Positions 62,300-64,000 of a stretch of 64,000 nucleotides of DNA are shown piece by piece (positions within the stretch are counted from its first letter, which is position 1; every line of letters starts with the position of its first letter). The notes beneath the pieces were generated by a model. The model had not been told where the DNA came from. It ran no database searches and saw nothing but the letters and a program-made list of their open reading frames with translations. This DNA comes from Corydoras sp. C115 (Eukaryota > Chordata > Actinopteri > Siluriformes > Callichthyidae), in contig JAFMOC010000021.1 in assembly GCA_019802505.1 (NCBI GenBank), positions 5,452,501-5,516,500 of the forward strand, in the 5' to 3' direction. The position numbers and the translations under genes were made by a program.

Positions 62300-63631
62300 G
62301 ATGTGGTTTAATGACAGCAACACCCCATAACTGGTGTGCTTAATTATTAGGCAACTTCCTTTCCTTTGGCAAAATGGGTCAGAAGAGAGATTTGACAGAT
62401 CCTGAAAAGTTCAAAATTATGAGATGTCTTGAAATTGCCAAACTTTTGAAGCGTGATCAGTGAACAATCAAGTGTTTTATGGCAAATAGCCAACAGGGTC
62501 GCAAGAAGTGTGTTGAAAACAAAAGGGTGCAAAATAACTGCACATGAATTCAGGAAAATCAAGTGCTAAGCTTCCAAGATGCCATTAGCCACCAGTTTAG
62601 CCATATTTCAGAGCTGCAACATTACTGGAGTATCAAAAAGCACAAGGTGTGCGATACTCAGGGACATGGCCAAGGTAAGGAAGGCTAAAAAACGACCACT
62701 TTTGAACAAGAAACATAATATAAAACGTCAAGACTGGGCCAAGAAATATCTTAAGACTGATTTTTATAAGGTTTTATGAACTGATGAAATGAGAGTGACT
62801 CTTGATGGGCCAGATGGATGGGCCCGTGGCTGGATCAGTAAAGAGCAGACTCAGATGCCAGCAAGGTGGAGTTGGAGTACTGGTATGGGCTGATATCATC
62901 AAAAATGATACCCATGAACTTGTGGGACCTTTTCAGGTTGAGGATGGAGTGAAGCTCAATTCCCAGACCTACTGCCAGTTTCTGGAAGACACCTTCTTCA
63001 AGCAGTGGTACAGGAAGAAGTCGGTATCCTTCAAGAAAAACATGATTTTCATTCAGGACAATGCTCCATCACATGCATCCAAATACTCCACAGCGTGGCT
63101 GGCCAGCAAAGGTCTAAAAGCAGAAAAAATAATGACATGGCCCCCTTGTTCAGTACAGTACATCTCTCTGAACAGTGTCTGGGAGGCTGTGGTGGCTGCT
63201 GCACACAATGTTGATCATAAACAGATCAAACAACTGACAGATTCTATGGATGGAAGGCTTTTGAGTGTCATCATAAAGAAAGGTGGCTATATTGGTCACT
63301 GATTTGTTTTTGGTTTTGTTTTTGAATGTCAGAAATGTTTATTTCAAATTTTTCTGTTGTTGTATTGGTTTTCCTGGTGAAAATAAACAAGTGAGATGGA
63401 TATATATTTGGTTTTTATTAAGTTGCCTAATAATTCTGCACAGTAATAGTTACCTGCACAAACACATATCCTCCTAAAATAGCCAAATCTAAAAAAACCC
63501 ACTCCAACTTCCAAAAATATTAAGCTTTGATATTTATGAGTCATTTGGATTAATGGAGAACATAGTTGTTGTTCAATAATAAAAAGAATCCTCTTAAATT
63601 CAACTTGCCTAATAATTCTGCACACAGTGTA
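62300..63631 (+). pseudogene. Dead Tc1-like transposon
   Basis: Transposase remains start at MGQKRDLTDPEKF (62374) and run to KKGGYIGH (stop 63300) with many stops and frameshifts. DNA-binding parts (LATSLAIFQSCNITGVSKST), the first catalytic block (WTDEMRVTLDG-like, here with the W codon mutated to a stop) and the second (IQDNAPSHASKYS) are recognisable. Text after WPPCS jumps to SLNSVWEAV, so the expected DLNPIENLW block with the third acidic residue is deleted. The right end keeps two copies of the cctaataattctgcac terminal motif (63424 and 63608). The left outer terminus is missing; only the inner copy near 62341 remains. It cannot move by itself. Confidence 0.9.
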
Positions 63632-63639
63632 TATATATA

Positions 63640-63745
63640 TACAGATATAGATATAGATAGATAGATAGATAAATATCTTTGTATCTATAAATATCTATCT
63701 ATCTATCTATCTATCTATGATAGAAAGATAAAGATAGATGGATAG
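63640..63745. repeat. (GATA)n facing (TATC)n
   Basis: gatagatagatagata is followed by tatctatctatctatc, so the tetranucleotide tracts are inverted and can pair. Confidence 0.9.
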
Positions 63746-64000
63746 CATAAGATTACATTCAACTTTATTGTCATTGTGCAGAGTAAACAAGCACAAAGAC
63801 GATAAAATGCAGACAAAAAAATCTAACCAGACATGCAAGGTACAGTTTATTTATATATAAATACAGCAAAGTACTATGTCATCAGATAGGCTGTGTATTG
63901 GCCTTATATGTTAATATATATTTTATATATATTAATATATATTTCTATATTTTTTATAAAAAGTTAGAATATTATGATACTTTATTGATTCCTGAGGAAA
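63746..64000 (-). mobile_element. LINE 3' end, running off the window
   Basis: Begins with the reverse complement of the LINE tail (attcaactttattgtcattgtgc), as at 14.27 kb. The remaining bases are AT-rich 3' UTR-like sequence. Confidence 0.55.

Overview
This window is nuclear DNA of a ray-finned fish. It holds intron-rich vertebrate genes with teleost-like proteins, long (AT)n and (CT)n microsatellites, Tc1/mariner relics, LINE 3' ends, and about two dozen copies of one tRNA-derived SINE. I suspect an otophysan such as a catfish, but the sequence alone does not settle the species. All names come from reading the sequence and from remembered families; no search was run.

Layout, left to right. 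The 5' exons of a synaptotagmin-like gene (sytl2) lie on the minus strand at 1.3-4.7 kb. Complete beta-arrestin-2 (arrb2, +) runs 12.5-21.4 kb. A short ATG16-domain gene with no WD40 part (-) lies at 22.4-27.5 kb. Next come med11 (+, 29.8-32.2 kb), rnasek (-, 32.95-35.4 kb) and the BAP18 gene (bacc1/C17orf49, +, 37.9-41.2 kb). These are followed by a divergent PABIR/FAM122-family gene (-, 43.6-47.9 kb), a one-coding-exon P2Y-type GPCR (-, 51.0-52.2 kb, with an upstream noncoding exon) and a short SCHIP1-family gene (-, 56.4-59.2 kb, with a noncoding first exon near 60.2 kb). The right end, 60.7-64 kb, is a pile of (AT)n, SINEs and a dead Tc1-like transposon.

The arrb2, med11, rnasek and bacc1 genes all lie on human 17p13. 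Relatives of the other genes lie on human 11q13-14 (ARRB1, ATG16L2, P2RY2/6, SYTL2) and Xq (ARR3, P2RY4, PABIR2, SYTL4). The block therefore looks like one member of an old genome-duplication quartet in which fish kept ohnologs that the human 17p13 copy lacks. I see no operon-like or defence-like system. The genes are functionally independent: membrane-trafficking tether, GPCR desensitisation, autophagy-like coiled coil, Mediator head, V-ATPase-associated or endonuclease membrane protein, chromatin reader complex, PP2A regulator family, nucleotide receptor, and ankyrin/merlin-partner family.

The most interesting points are the WD40-less ATG16 gene; a 24-nt arrb2 microexon matching the position of the alternative ARRB1 exon; a med11 first intron packed with more than 30 acceptor-like (CT)nCAG motifs; a P2Y receptor that lost the TM7 proline; a chimeric two-SINE insertion with one shared target duplication; and two large palindromes.
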